A stretch of DNA of 64,000 bases from Thermobifida alba (GTDB lineage: Bacteria; Actinomycetota; Actinomycetes; Streptosporangiales; Streptosporangiaceae), in NCBI RefSeq assembly GCF_023208015.1, contig NZ_CP051627.1, positions 2,542,001 through 2,606,000 on the forward strand, written 5' to 3'. The number at the start of each line of letters is the position of its first letter. Position 1 is the first letter of the stretch. The position numbers were made by a program, and so were the translations under genes. This document shows, piece by piece, positions 43,912-53,142 of the stretch. The notes under the pieces are model-generated. The model had not been told where the DNA came from. It saw only the letters and a program-made list of their open reading frames with translations, and did not search any database.

Positions 43912-45194
43912 CTTCCATCGAGCAGCGCACCCGCCGCACCGCAGGCGGCGCCGCGGAGCGGCAGCGCGTCCTCATCGCCACCGACACCTACCCGCCGGAC
44001 GTCAACGGGGCCGCGTACTTCACCTACCGGCTGGCCACCGGACTGGCCGAACGCGGCCACGACGTGCACGTGGTGTGCGCCTCGGCGGACGGGCCGCCCC
44101 GCGTGGAGGTCCGCGACGGCGTGATGCTGCACCGGCTGCGCTCGGTGCCGGTGCTGGTCCACCCCACGATGCGCACCGCGCTGCCGCTCGGGGTCACCGG
44201 CCACGTCGCCCGGCTCGTCGACCGGCTCGCCCCGCACGTGGTGCACTCCCAGAGCCACTTCACCATCAGCCGCGCGGCCATCCGGTGCGGCCGCCTGTCC
44301 GGCGTCCCGGTGGTGATGACCAACCACTTCATGCCGGACAACCTGTTCGCGCACGCCCACGTCCCGGAGCGGCTGCACGGCACGGTGGGCTCCCTGGCCT
44401 GGCAGGACATGATCAGGGTGGCGCGGACCGCCGACTACGTCACCACCCCCACCCAGCGGGCCGCCGAACTGCTGGCGAGCAAGGGGTTCACCCGTCCGGT
44501 CGAGGCGGTGTCCTGCGGCATCGACCTGGGGCGGTTCCGGCCGCGTCCGCACGAGCGCGCCGCGGCGCGCGCCCGCCTCGCCCTGCCCGACCGCGAGACG
44601 ATCGTCTTCGTCGGCCGCCTGGACGCGGAGAAGCGGATCGACGAACTGATCCGGGCCCTGCCGGAACTGCTGCGCCACCGCGACCTCCAGCTGGCGCTGG
44701 CCGGGACCGGACAGCGCCGGGCGGAACTGGAGCGGCTGGCCGCCTCCCTGGGGGTGGCCGACCGGGTCCACTTCCTCGGATTCGTGCCCGACGAGGACCT
44801 GCCGCTGGTCTACGTCGCCGCGGACCTGTTCGCGATCGGCAGTGTGGCCGAGCTGCAGAGCATCGCCACGCTGGAGGCCATGTCCACCGGGCTTCCCGTG
44901 GTGGCGGCCGACGCGCTGGCCCTGCCCCACCTGGTGCGCCCGGGCCGCAACGGCTACCTGTACCGGCCCGGGGACGTGGCGGAGCTGACCCGGCACCTGC
45001 TGACGGTCCTGGAGTCGCCCGAGCACCGCGCCGCCCTGGGCGCCGCCAGCCGGGAGATCGCGCAGACCCACGACCACCGCCGCTCCCTGGACCGGTTCGA
45101 GCAGATCTACGCCGAGGTCCGTCCCCGCTCCCGGCCGCTGTCGCCGCGCGGCGTGCCCACCTCCCCGTGGCGGGACACCACCGTGGCGGCGTGA
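43908..45194 (+). CDS. GT4-family glycosyltransferase
   Basis: The protein has 428 residues. Retaining GT-B enzyme: VLIATDTYPPDVNGAAYFTY, HSQSHFTISRAAIRCGRLSG, TNHFMPDNL, IVFVGRLDAEKRIDELIRAL, LALAGTGQRRAELERLA and the EX7E region SVAELQSIATLEAMSTGLPV. It resembles MshA/PimB- or digalactosyl-type mannosyl/glucosyltransferases acting at the membrane. It is the second gene of a unit with the DMT transporter and likely acts on its cargo. Confidence 0.92.
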   Translation: MTSIEQRTRRTAGGAAERQRVLIATDTYPPDVNGAAYFTYRLATGLAERGHDVHVVCASADGPPRVEVRDGVMLHRLRSVPVLVHPTMRTALPLGVTGHVARLVDRLAPHVVHSQSHFTISRAAIRCGRLSGVPVVMTNHFMPDNLFAHAHVPERLHGTVGSLAWQDMIRVARTADYVTTPTQRAAELLASKGFTRPVEAVSCGIDLGRFRPRPHERAAARARLALPDRETIVFVGRLDAEKRIDELIRALPELLRHRDLQLALAGTGQRRAELERLAASLGVADRVHFLGFVPDEDLPLVYVAADLFAIGSVAELQSIATLEAMSTGLPVVAADALALPHLVRPGRNGYLYRPGDVAELTRHLLTVLESPEHRAALGAASREIAQTHDHRRSLDRFEQIYAEVRPRSRPLSPRGVPTSPWRDTTVAA

Positions 45195-45329
45195 ACCCCG
45201 CGGCGGGCGGGACGTCCCGTCGGGCCTTTCCGCACTCTTTGCCGCACTGTCCGTTCCATGCACAGTGGTGTGGTTAGCCACTGAGACGTGTGGTTCGTCA
45301 GAAAAGGTCGAATTCGAGGAGCCGGCGCG

Positions 45330-45668
45330 GTGGACGCGCTGCTCGCCGAGATCAACCACGCCGAACTCCAGGTCGAGACGTGCAACCGCGTGCTGGAGGA
45401 GCGCTGGCGCGAACACGCCGACCTGGAGTCCCGGTTGCAGCGGATGGAGGCCGAACTCGCCGAACTGCGCCAGGCCCGCATCGAGGCGTACTCCCGGTGG
45501 TGGGAGACGCGGGAGTCCCGTGACCGCGCCCTGCACGTGGCGCGCCGACTCCGCCGGCGTCTCGACCGGATGCGCGGTCGGCTGCCCGGCCGCCCCTCTC
45601 CCACCGGTCTGCCGGACCTGCCGTCGGGCCCGGTGGCCCTCGGGCGGGAGCAGGGTCAGGAGGCCTGA
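45330..45668 (+). CDS. Small coiled-coil protein
   Basis: The protein has 112 residues from a GTG with CGAGGAG upstream; a GTG 14 codons earlier is less favoured. Mostly one long amphipathic helix: VDALLAEINHAELQVETCNR, HADLESRLQRMEAELAELRQ, then a very Arg-rich stretch (RRLRRRLDRMRGRL). The C-terminus is Pro/Gly-rich. It has no recognised domain. Its 3' end overlaps the convergent dehydrogenase-like gene by 13 bp. Confidence 0.65.
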   Translation: MDALLAEINHAELQVETCNRVLEERWREHADLESRLQRMEAELAELRQARIEAYSRWWETRESRDRALHVARRLRRRLDRMRGRLPGRPSPTGLPDLPSGPVALGREQGQEA

Positions 45669-46612
45669 AGCGGCTCGTCCAGCGGCGGCAGCGGGCTGGC
45701 CACGGCGGAAGCCGGGAATCCCCGGTCCCGCCAGGCGATGACGTGGTGCGCCAGCGCGCGGAGCCGGTCGCCGGCCCGCTCGGCCCGCTCGGGGGAGAAC
45801 ACCACCGCGGGGTGGTTGCGCAGCGCGCAGCTCTCGTGCAGGTGGCCGGTGCCGGCCAGGGAGTAGCCCGCGGAGTAGCCCGCGAGCATCCCGGTATCCA
45901 GCGCCGTGAGCAGCGCTCCCCGGTCCACCAGGTCGGGGCTGGACGGGTTGATCAGCACCGCTCCCGGACGCATCCGGGCCAGGGTGCGCGCCCCGATGAG
46001 CCCCCGGGTCCCGGGCGTCACCGGCACGTGCAGCGAGACCACGTCGGCCGTGGCGATCAGGTCGAAGAAGTCCGTCCGGGCGACGCCGCACGGCCAGCTC
46101 CGCAGCCGTGACCCGGTGCCGACGACCCGTTTGAACAGGGGAAGGGCGAGGTCGGCGAATCTCGCGGCCACCGGGCCCATGCCGACCAGGCCGAGGGTGA
46201 GGTCGTGGGCCCGGGGCGCGGAGCGAAACCAGGCGAGGCGTTCGGCGGCGATGCGGCGCAGCTGCGCCAGCGTCATGGTGAGGACGCGGGCGGCCGCCTG
46301 GTCGACGTCCTCGCGGCGCGGCGGCGGGCAGACCCACAGTCCGCGGCGTTCGGCCTCGGCGACGTCGACCCCCAGGCAGTGCTGGTCGGTGGTCATGACC
46401 AGGCGCAGGGTCGGCAGCGCGTCCAGCAGCGCGGCGTCCACGCGGGTGTCGTGGACGATGAGCGCGACCGCCCCGGCGGCTTCGACGGCGACGCGCTCGG
46501 GGTCGCGGGTCCCCAGGACGCGGGTCCGGAAACCGGCCTCGGTGAGCAGGCGCACCGCGGGCTCCGGATCATGGACGCCGGTATCCGTGATGACCACGTA
46601 CGGAGCGGTCAC
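45656..46612 (-). CDS. Degenerate D-2-hydroxyacid dehydrogenase-like protein
   Basis: The protein has 318 residues from a GTG with GGAGG upstream. Overall fold like D-isomer 2-hydroxyacid/formate dehydrogenases: substrate-side LRLVMTTDQHCLGVDV and REDVDQAAARVLTMTLAQLRR, then a Rossmann region LGLVGMGPVAARFADLALPL. The catalytic residues are lost: the Arg of the NxxRG motif is replaced (INPSSPDLVDRGALL), no DPEP Glu is present (GYSAGYSLAGTG), and the PHxxG His is replaced (VVFSPERAERA). The third glycine of GxGxxG is Ala. It is probably not a dehydrogenase. Confidence 0.8.
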   Translation of the reverse strand: MTAPYVVITDTGVHDPEPAVRLLTEAGFRTRVLGTRDPERVAVEAAGAVALIVHDTRVDAALLDALPTLRLVMTTDQHCLGVDVAEAERRGLWVCPPPRREDVDQAAARVLTMTLAQLRRIAAERLAWFRSAPRAHDLTLGLVGMGPVAARFADLALPLFKRVVGTGSRLRSWPCGVARTDFFDLIATADVVSLHVPVTPGTRGLIGARTLARMRPGAVLINPSSPDLVDRGALLTALDTGMLAGYSAGYSLAGTGHLHESCALRNHPAVVFSPERAERAGDRLRALAHHVIAWRDRGFPASAVASPLPPLDEPLQAS

Positions 46613-47144
46613 GGCCACCTCCAACGGACAGCACGGTCAAACAACGGTCAACAGCCCAAAAAGTACCTTTTGCCACTCGGCGGCACCAGTGCACCCCCGT
46701 GCCTCCGGTACCCCCTGCGCACCCGGACCACGCCCCCACACGGACATCCGGCACCCAAACCACGGAATTCGAGACATGGATCACATGTCCTTCCGTTCCC
46801 GCCGCCCCGCCCGAGGAGACCGACAGTCCCGTTCCGTCCCCTCGGACCCGATGCCGGAAAACGCCCCCGACCCCCGGAAACGCCCGACTCCGCGAAAGAC
46901 CGGGTTGCTTTTCGACGCCCCGCGCCGACCGGACTCCGCCCAACCACCGCGGAGGCGGCGGACCCGGCGACGGATCGGAGCGCACCGTCGCCGCCCTCCC
47001 CTCGAATCGGCGATCCGCCCGCGACGACGCGGGGACTCTCCGCGAGAATCCCGTCACCCACTGTGAGATTTTTGGGCTCGGCGGCGTCCCTGTTCAGCGC
47101 AGACGCCACCCACCGCTTTCGCTACAGCCGATGAGAGGTTCACG
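46613..47144. other. Long gap without a convincing gene
   Basis: Several Arg/Pro-rich frames cover it on both strands but none has a ribosome binding site or domain; a 96-codon basic frame from 46776 is the most plausible and still unlikely. Near the left end GGTCAAACAACGGTCAAC is a short repeat and could be an operator for the dehydrogenase-like gene or for the exported protein to the right. Confidence 0.45.
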
Positions 47145-48209
47145 ATGCGCAAACCCCACAATCGGTGGACCGTGCTGGCGGGCGCGGCCGCCGTCTCCCT
47201 GGCGGCGTTCGGGTTTCCCGCTCTGGCCGCGGCCACCGAGGACGTCCCCCCGCCGGCCCACACCGTCCACCACAACCAGAAGTCGACGTACCTGGTCGAC
47301 GGGTACCGGGTGAGCTACCTGCCGCCCGGGCTGGACCGCTACGCCTCCGCCTCCACGACCTCCGGCGGCAGCGGGAGCGACCACGTCTCCCAGCTGGCCT
47401 GGGTCTCCGACGACACGGTCCACGGCAGCGTGGAGGTGCGCCGCCACCCCGAGGGCTTCACCCTGTCCGAACTCCGCGACAACCACCACGACCACCTGGA
47501 GGCGCCGCGCCGGACCACGGTCAACGGCTTCCCCGCCTACCTCTCCGCCGCCGACGGCGAGGTGTTCTGGGTGGACGGCCACGACACGGCCCTGTCCGTC
47601 TTCCTCGACCCCGACCGCTGGTCCTCCGACGAACTGATGGAGATGGCCGAGGGGATCGTCCCGCACGAGGAGACGGACTCCACCGTCTCCGTCACTCGGC
47701 GCTCCGCGGAGTCGCCCCTCCCCGGCACGGACGCCGAGCGCTTCTGGCTCGCCGCCCCGTCCGCCGGCCCCGAGGGCGGCTCCGCGCAGACCTCCGAGGA
47801 GGAGCAGCCCCGACTGCTGCCCGCCCCCGCGGACGCCCCGCTCCACCCCTACGCCGACATCACCGCCGAGGAGCAGGAGGTCGTGGCCTGCCTCGGCGAG
47901 GAGACCGGCGAGGAGATCCCCACCGAGGGCGGCGTGGCCACCCCGTGGGGCAGCGCGACCTGGAACTCCGGCCTGTGGGCCCTGGTGCCCATGCCCACCC
48001 GTGAGGCCGCCGCCGAGTGCGCCGAGCGGACCGGGCTGGACCAGTCCCGGGCCCAGGAGATGGCCGCCCGCCCCGGTTCCGCGGACTCCTCCGGCAGCGC
48101 CCCCTCCGACGAGGGCGTCGACCGCTCCTCCGCGGACTCCGGGAAGTCCGCCGAGCGGAACGAGGACAGCGAGCAGCGGAGCCTGTGGGACCTGCTGCCC
48201 CGGGCGTGA
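47145..48209 (+). CDS. Exported protein of unknown function
   Basis: The protein has 354 residues. A Sec signal peptide (about 1-29, VLAGAAAVSLAAFGFPALAA) with an AxA site precedes an external region with many acidic residues and a conserved-looking YLVDGYRVSYLPPGLDRYA. Later parts include the SSDELMEMAEGIVPHEE helix and a second domain around YADITAEEQEVVACLGEETG with TWNSGLWALVPMPTREAAA. The tail is Ser/Asp-rich. No family recognised. ATG with GAGAGG upstream. Confidence 0.7.
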   Translation: MRKPHNRWTVLAGAAAVSLAAFGFPALAAATEDVPPPAHTVHHNQKSTYLVDGYRVSYLPPGLDRYASASTTSGGSGSDHVSQLAWVSDDTVHGSVEVRRHPEGFTLSELRDNHHDHLEAPRRTTVNGFPAYLSAADGEVFWVDGHDTALSVFLDPDRWSSDELMEMAEGIVPHEETDSTVSVTRRSAESPLPGTDAERFWLAAPSAGPEGGSAQTSEEEQPRLLPAPADAPLHPYADITAEEQEVVACLGEETGEEIPTEGGVATPWGSATWNSGLWALVPMPTREAAAECAERTGLDQSRAQEMAARPGSADSSGSAPSDEGVDRSSADSGKSAERNEDSEQRSLWDLLPRA

Positions 48210-48275
48210 GGACCGCGCTTCGCACACCGCGGGCGGACCGGACGGTCCGCCCGCGGTCGTGTCCGCACCCGCCTC

Positions 48276-49310
48276 TCACCCGTCCCGCCGCACCGCCTCC
48301 CCGGCCGGCCACACCGCCACGGGGTCCAGCAGGCCGAGCCGCTCCGCGTCGACCACCGGATCCCGCGTGCTGCGGGAGCCGTAGCCGACGAACAGCTCCC
48401 GGATCCGGACCGCCGTCGCCTCGTCCAGCCCGCCGATCCGGCCGAGGAGACGCTCCGGGTCCGTGGCGAGCAGCTCCTTGCGCGCCTTGTTGGGGCCGCC
48501 GCCCCGGGCCGCCACCGCGGCGGCGGCGAGCAGGTTGAGGTAGCCGAGGTGGACGAACCCGCTCAGCGGGTCGGTGTGCCGGACCGCGTGGTGGGGACCG
48601 GAGCCGATCCGGAACGGGACGCCGTGGTCGAAGCAGGCGACGATGAACGCCGCCACTTCGTCGGGGCTGGGAAAGTCCGCCTCCTCGACGCCGCCGCAGC
48701 TCAGGCGGGCCCCCAGACCGGGCACCCCGGCGATGGCGGCGATGTTCCCGAGCCCCCTGCGGCCGCGGTCGAACTCGACGTAGATCGGCGGCGGGAGCGC
48801 TGCGGCGCTCTCCGGCAGACGGCCGAACAGCCGCCTGCCACGCGCGGCGTGGGCCGCCGCCGCACGCAGGTAGCGGGCGGCCTTGCCGATGTCGGAGCCG
48901 GAGGCCCGGATCTCGTAGTGGGAGACGCGCACCCTCGGATCCGCCGCCCCGCCGCCGACCGCCTCCCATTCGTCCGCCACGACCAGACCGACCTCGACCC
49001 GCTCGTCGGCGCCGAGGTGGGCGCCCAGGTCCCCCAGGACCCCCACCGGACACAGCAGGCGACCGGTGTGCATGGGGTGCCCCACGATCCGGTCGGCCCG
49101 GTGGCGCGCCAGGGCCTGCCGCATCGGCAGCGCGGCGGGCGGGAACAGCCCGGCGTCGTCGACCAGGCCGCGCAGCAGGATCGCGACGGCCCCGCGCACG
49201 GCGCCCGCGGTGCCCCCTTCCTCCGGAGGGCGGCCGCCGTGCGGCCCGGCTCCCGGCGCCGGCGGAACGCTCCCCGTCGCCGGGAGCCGGTCGTTCTTTC
49301 CGTTCCCCAT
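48276..49310 (-). CDS. Conserved hypothetical protein
   Basis: The protein has 344 residues. After a Gly/Pro-rich N-terminal tail (which may be wrongly started), a conserved-looking region begins LLRGLVDDAGLFPPAALPM, then VRVSHYEIRASGSDIGKAARY, PPIYVEFDRGRRGLGNIAAI and PFRIGSGPHHAVRHTDPLSGF. I remember relatives among actinobacterial hypotheticals but no function. No signal or membrane span. An ATG at 49310 is used; a GTG at 49337 would add nine residues. Confidence 0.65.
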   Translation of the reverse strand: MGNGKNDRLPATGSVPPAPGAGPHGGRPPEEGGTAGAVRGAVAILLRGLVDDAGLFPPAALPMRQALARHRADRIVGHPMHTGRLLCPVGVLGDLGAHLGADERVEVGLVVADEWEAVGGGAADPRVRVSHYEIRASGSDIGKAARYLRAAAAHAARGRRLFGRLPESAAALPPPIYVEFDRGRRGLGNIAAIAGVPGLGARLSCGGVEEADFPSPDEVAAFIVACFDHGVPFRIGSGPHHAVRHTDPLSGFVHLGYLNLLAAAAVAARGGGPNKARKELLATDPERLLGRIGGLDEATAVRIRELFVGYGSRSTRDPVVDAERLGLLDPVAVWPAGEAVRRDG

Positions 49311-49791
49311 CAGAGCCCCCGCAGCAAAAACAGACACCTTTCTATAAAACTCACAATAGGGATTCCCTGCTCATCATCCTCCCCCCCACCCCGGACACCG
49401 TACCCCGCCCGAAAATCCCCTTCCCACCAGCGGAAACCGGGCACCAGAACGCCAAGGTCAGAAAATCACGGGTAACCGCCGTGCGCTTCCACGATTTCCG
49501 CTATTTTGGGATTGGCAGCCGCGTTCCGGACGCTCTCGCCAAAAGGTCAACAGCACCTTGTGTGCGCCTGGCATGCGCGTCGCCCCGTGTCGGCACGCCG
49601 GGGCACCAGCACCCAACCGAATACCTCGCGCAGGGACGGCCTCATCGGACCCCCCTCCCCCGATAGGAGTTCCTGCCTTCCCCCTCCTGCCGAGCCAGCC
49701 CTCCCCTCCCGGTTGGTCTCAACTCCAGGAGGCGAAGGGGACCACGCCGGCGCGGCGTGGTCCCCTTTCCGTTCGTGACCCTCCGCGGGCC
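49311..49791. other. Intergenic gap with a strong hairpin at its right end
   Basis: No gene seen. The left 100 bp is AT-richer (about 49330-49375, with AAAACTCACAATAGGG) and probably carries the promoter of the hypothetical gene to the left. The right end holds the terminator of the NlpC/P60 gene, listed separately. I find no c-di-AMP riboswitch here or upstream of that gene. Confidence 0.5.
49735..49767 (-). terminator. Terminator hairpin of the NlpC/P60 gene
   Basis: A perfect 14-bp stem AAGGGGACCACGCC/GGCGTGGTCCCCTT with a 5-nt loop (ggcgc), 25 bp beyond the stop. Confidence 0.8.
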
Positions 49792-50985
49792 TCACCGGTC
49801 GGCCACGTGGACCCGCACCACCCCGGCCATCTTGTCGGTGCGCACGTCGGTGACCTTCACCACGTCACCGGTGCGCGGCGCCTCCAGCATCTTCCCGTCG
49901 CCCAGGTAGATGGCCACGTGGGAGATGTAGTCGGGGGCCGTCGGGTCGCTGCGCCAGAAGATCAGGTCGCCACGGCGGGCCTCGGCGTAGTCGACGTGCT
50001 CCCCGGCCCACCACTGGTCGTGGGTGACCCGGGGGATCTCCACCCCCGCCTGCCGGAAGGCCCACTGCACCAGACCGGAGCAGTCGAACCCCCGTCCCGG
50101 GGTGGTGCCGCCCCACACGTAGGGCACGCCCAACTGGCTCTCGGCCGCGGCGATCATCCGTTCGACGACCGCCTCGCTGACCGGCACTCCGTCGGCGTCG
50201 TAGGGGCGCGGCCCCGAGGTCTCCTCGGCCAGCACCTGCAGGCTGATGTCGGGACCGAGCGCCTTCTTCAGGTCCTCCCGAAGCTGCCACAGGTCCGCGC
50301 CGGGAGCCGAGACGATCAATCCGTTGCCCCGGGGAAAGCCCAACTCCGCGGCGGAGGCCCGGGAGATCAGCGCGTCGATCCCGGCCACCCCCGAGGTGGC
50401 GTGCGTCCACACCTCCTTGTCGACCGTTCCCCGCGCCCCGGCCATCGCCACGGTGCTGCCCAGGTCCAGGTCCCGCTGCTTGCCCGCGTCGTTGGAGAGC
50501 GCGATCCGCCCCTCGGCGATCCCCTGCCAGATCTCGTCGGACTCGGCGGAGGGGGCGGGGGCGTAGTTGCGGAAGGTGGAGGGGGTGACCCCCAGAACGG
50601 ACATGGCCACACCGTCGACCTGGATCCGGGCCGCGTCCACCACCTCGACCGACCGCACGCCGTCGATGGCGCGGACCTTCTCCACGAGCCCGGGGGCCAG
50701 CGGCTCCGCCGACACTGCGAAGTACTCCCGGGAACGCGGCTCGTCGAACGGGGCGACCCGGACGTCGCGGTCGAGCCGCTCCCGGTCGGCGACCGGAGGC
50801 GAGGGGTACGTACCGGAACCGGAGGGGGTGGCGGCTCCCGACGGGAGGGAGGAGGAGGTGACGGAAGGCCGGTCCGCCACATCCGGTCGGGGCTCAGCCC
50901 AGGCTGGAGAGCCGAAAGCGCCGAAGGCCGCGACGAGCACCACGGTGGTGCCCGTACCGGCCGTCAGCCGTCGCCGTACCGACAC
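49792..50985 (-). CDS. Secreted NlpC/P60 peptidoglycan endopeptidase
   Basis: The protein has 397 residues. A Sec signal (about 1-30) and a linker lead to a region of about 160 residues (REYFAVSAEPLAPGLVEKVR, VEVVDAARIQVDGVAMSVLG) of unknown role. The C-terminal NlpC/P60 domain (about 280-395) has nucleophile Cys302 in FDCSGLVQWAFRQAG, with His356 in ISHVAIYLG and an acidic third residue expected. It hydrolyses D-gamma-Glu-mDAP-type bonds in peptidoglycan. The start is GTG, without a good ribosome binding site. Confidence 0.92.
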   Translation of the reverse strand: MSVRRRLTAGTGTTVVLVAAFGAFGSPAWAEPRPDVADRPSVTSSSLPSGAATPSGSGTYPSPPVADRERLDRDVRVAPFDEPRSREYFAVSAEPLAPGLVEKVRAIDGVRSVEVVDAARIQVDGVAMSVLGVTPSTFRNYAPAPSAESDEIWQGIAEGRIALSNDAGKQRDLDLGSTVAMAGARGTVDKEVWTHATSGVAGIDALISRASAAELGFPRGNGLIVSAPGADLWQLREDLKKALGPDISLQVLAEETSGPRPYDADGVPVSEAVVERMIAAAESQLGVPYVWGGTTPGRGFDCSGLVQWAFRQAGVEIPRVTHDQWWAGEHVDYAEARRGDLIFWRSDPTAPDYISHVAIYLGDGKMLEAPRTGDVVKVTDVRTDKMAGVVRVHVADR

Positions 50986-51147
50986 ACTCGTGCCTTTCGG
51001 GTATTCGGGTTGTGACTGTCATCTCGTACCAGGATGGTGGCAGACGGAAATCGTTTCAAGTCACCACAACAAACAGAACGTAAACGACACATCGCTCCCC
51101 GAACACGCCGAGGCGCCGGCGCGGCGGTCCCGCCGGTCGGACGACGC

Positions 51148-52059
51148 CTACCCCGCGTCCAGGCTGACCCGGTTGACCAGCGGCTCTCCCGCCGCCCAAC
51201 GCCGCAGCTGCTCGTCCACGAACCGCCTGGCCCGGGGGTAGAACGCGGCGGAGCCCCCCGCCACGTGCGGGGTGACGAAGACCCCCGGGGCGTCCCACAG
51301 CGGATGGTCCGCGGGCAGCGGCTCGGGGTCGGTGACGTCCAGCGCGGCCCGGATCCGTCCCCGCTCGGCCAGCAGCGCCGCGGTGTCGACCACCGGGCCG
51401 CGCCCCACGTTCACCACGAGAGCGCCGTCCGGCAGCGCCGCCAGCTCGGCCGCGCCGATGAGCCCCTCCGTCTCGGGGGTGTGCGGGGTGACGACCACGA
51501 CGACGTCGGCGTCGGGCAGCAGACGGTGCAGGTCCTCGACGCCGTACACCCCCGAGGCCGGGCGGGCGCGGCGGGCCAGCCGCACCACGGTGGCCTCGAA
51601 GGGCAGCAGGCGCGCCTCGACCGCCGCGCCGATGCTGCCGTAGCCGACGATGAGCACCCGGCAGTCCGCCAGGGAACGGGTGTAGTGCGGATCCCACACG
51701 TGCGCCCGCTGGTCCGCGGCCCACCGGGGAAGCTCCCGCTGCGCCGCGAGGATCAGCGCGACCACGTGCTCCGCGGTGCTCGCGTCGTGCAGCCCGCGCC
51801 CGTTGTACAGCCGCACGCCCTCCGGCAGGTCCGCCAGGGCGTGCTCGTAGCCGGCGGTGAGCAGCTGGACCGCGCGCAGCCGGGGCATCCGCCGCATCAA
51901 CTCCACCCGCTGGACTCGGCCGTAGGGGACGACGTAGAAGACGACGTCGTCGAGCACCCCGGCCGGGGGCTCGCCTCGACCGTCGTAGACCTCCACGGTC
52001 AGCTGTTCCGGGGCGTTGTCCCGGTTCTGCTCCCAGGGCACCAGGATCCGCCCGTCCAC
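51148..52059 (-). CDS. D-isomer-specific 2-hydroxyacid dehydrogenase
   Basis: The protein has 303 residues from a GTG with GGAGGAG upstream. NAD-binding VLIVGYGSIGAAVEARLLPF (GxGxxG intact), VNVGRGPVVDTAALLAERG with the catalytic Arg, ALDVTDPEPLPADHPLWDA with the Glu, and VFVTPHVAGGSAAFYPRARR with the His. It belongs to the GyaR/phosphoglycerate-dehydrogenase-like class; the substrate is unknown. Its intact active site contrasts with the degenerate relative at 45.7 kb. Confidence 0.93.
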   Translation of the reverse strand: MDGRILVPWEQNRDNAPEQLTVEVYDGRGEPPAGVLDDVVFYVVPYGRVQRVELMRRMPRLRAVQLLTAGYEHALADLPEGVRLYNGRGLHDASTAEHVVALILAAQRELPRWAADQRAHVWDPHYTRSLADCRVLIVGYGSIGAAVEARLLPFEATVVRLARRARPASGVYGVEDLHRLLPDADVVVVVTPHTPETEGLIGAAELAALPDGALVVNVGRGPVVDTAALLAERGRIRAALDVTDPEPLPADHPLWDAPGVFVTPHVAGGSAAFYPRARRFVDEQLRRWAAGEPLVNRVSLDAG

Positions 52060-52236
52060 CCCGACTCCTCCGCTCCGCGGTGTTCCTCGCTCACGTGCGT
52101 CCACGGTTCCCCGACGCTATCAGGGGCCCCGCCCCCTCCCCATCCGGTCCGCGCGTAACCGCGTCGTCCCCGGGAACGAGGAGGGGGCGCCACCCGGTCC
52201 GCGGCCGGCGCCCCTCTCTCCTCCGGAGGTCCCCTC

Positions 52237-53133
52237 ATGCTGGTCATCAACAACTCCCGCGCCGGAAGCAACGAGGACCGGCAGTTGCGCGCCGCGGTGG
52301 GCGAACTGACGGTCGCGGGTGCTGCGGCGGTGGAGGTCGTCTCCTGCGGCGACTCCGCGGAACTGGACGCGGCCCTGGACCGCGGCCACGACACGCTGGT
52401 CGTGGCCGGCGGGGACGGCTCCCTGCACGCGGTGGCCAACGCGCTGCACCGCCGCGGCGAACTCGGCGGCCGTGTGGTCGGCCTGCTGCCGCTGGGCACC
52501 GGCAACGACTTCGCCCGCTCCCTCGGCCTCCCCCTGGACCCCGAGGCGGCCGCCCGCGCGTTCCTGTCCGGCACGGCCCGGCCGCTGGACCTGCTCGTGG
52601 ACGACACCGGCGAGGTGACCGTCAACGCCGTGCACCTGGGCATCGGCGCCGACTCCACCCGCGAGGCCGCCCGGTGGAAGAAGACGCTCGGCCCGGCGAG
52701 TTTCCCGGTCGGCGGACTGATCGCGGGCTGGGCCGCCCAGGGGTACCGCATGCTGGTGGAGGCCGACGGCGAGAAGGTGATCACGCCCCGGCACAAGACG
52801 CTCATGGCCGGTCTGGCCAACGGCCGCTTCATCGGCGGCGGCGCGGGCACCCTCGACCCCGGCGCACGGCCCGACAGCGGTGTGATCGGGCTGGTCGTCT
52901 CCCGCTCACGCGGTTTCTGGCGGCGTGCCGCACACGCGGTACGCCTGCACCGGGGCACCCACCCGATGGAACTGGACGTCCACCACCGCCCGGCGCACAC
53001 CGTCACGGTGGTCGGCGAACCGGTGACGATGAGCAGCGACGGCGAGATCACCGAGGGGGTCACCAGGCGCACCTGGCGGGTACTGCCCGGCGCGTGGCGT
53101 TTCGTGGTGCCCCGGGAAGGCCCCCTGGCGTGA
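52237..53133 (+). CDS. Diacylglycerol/lipid kinase family protein (DagK/YegS)
   Basis: The protein has 298 residues. DAGK catalytic domain: MLVINNSRAGSNEDRQLRAA, VVAGGDGSLHAVANALHRRG (GGDG loop) and LGTGNDFARSLGLPLDPEAA, with C-terminal beta-sandwich motifs GLANGRFIGGGAGTLDPGAR and VTMSSDGEITEGVTRRTWRV. It phosphorylates a lipid such as diacylglycerol or a related alcohol. The start has a strong GGAGGT. It converges on the rRNA methyltransferase gene 9 bp away. Confidence 0.92.
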   Translation: MLVINNSRAGSNEDRQLRAAVGELTVAGAAAVEVVSCGDSAELDAALDRGHDTLVVAGGDGSLHAVANALHRRGELGGRVVGLLPLGTGNDFARSLGLPLDPEAAARAFLSGTARPLDLLVDDTGEVTVNAVHLGIGADSTREAARWKKTLGPASFPVGGLIAGWAAQGYRMLVEADGEKVITPRHKTLMAGLANGRFIGGGAGTLDPGARPDSGVIGLVVSRSRGFWRRAAHAVRLHRGTHPMELDVHHRPAHTVTVVGEPVTMSSDGEITEGVTRRTWRVLPGAWRFVVPREGPLA

Positions 53134-53142
53134 CCGTTCCGG

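Noticed and set aside
46776-47066. Basic 96-codon frame in the gap before the exported protein
   Set aside because: No ribosome binding site, no domain, very high Arg/Pro content typical of shadow frames.
50986-51147. c-di-AMP (ydaO) riboswitch upstream of the NlpC/P60 gene
   Set aside because: Such riboswitches often control actinobacterial NlpC/P60 genes, but the short leader lacks the conserved core.
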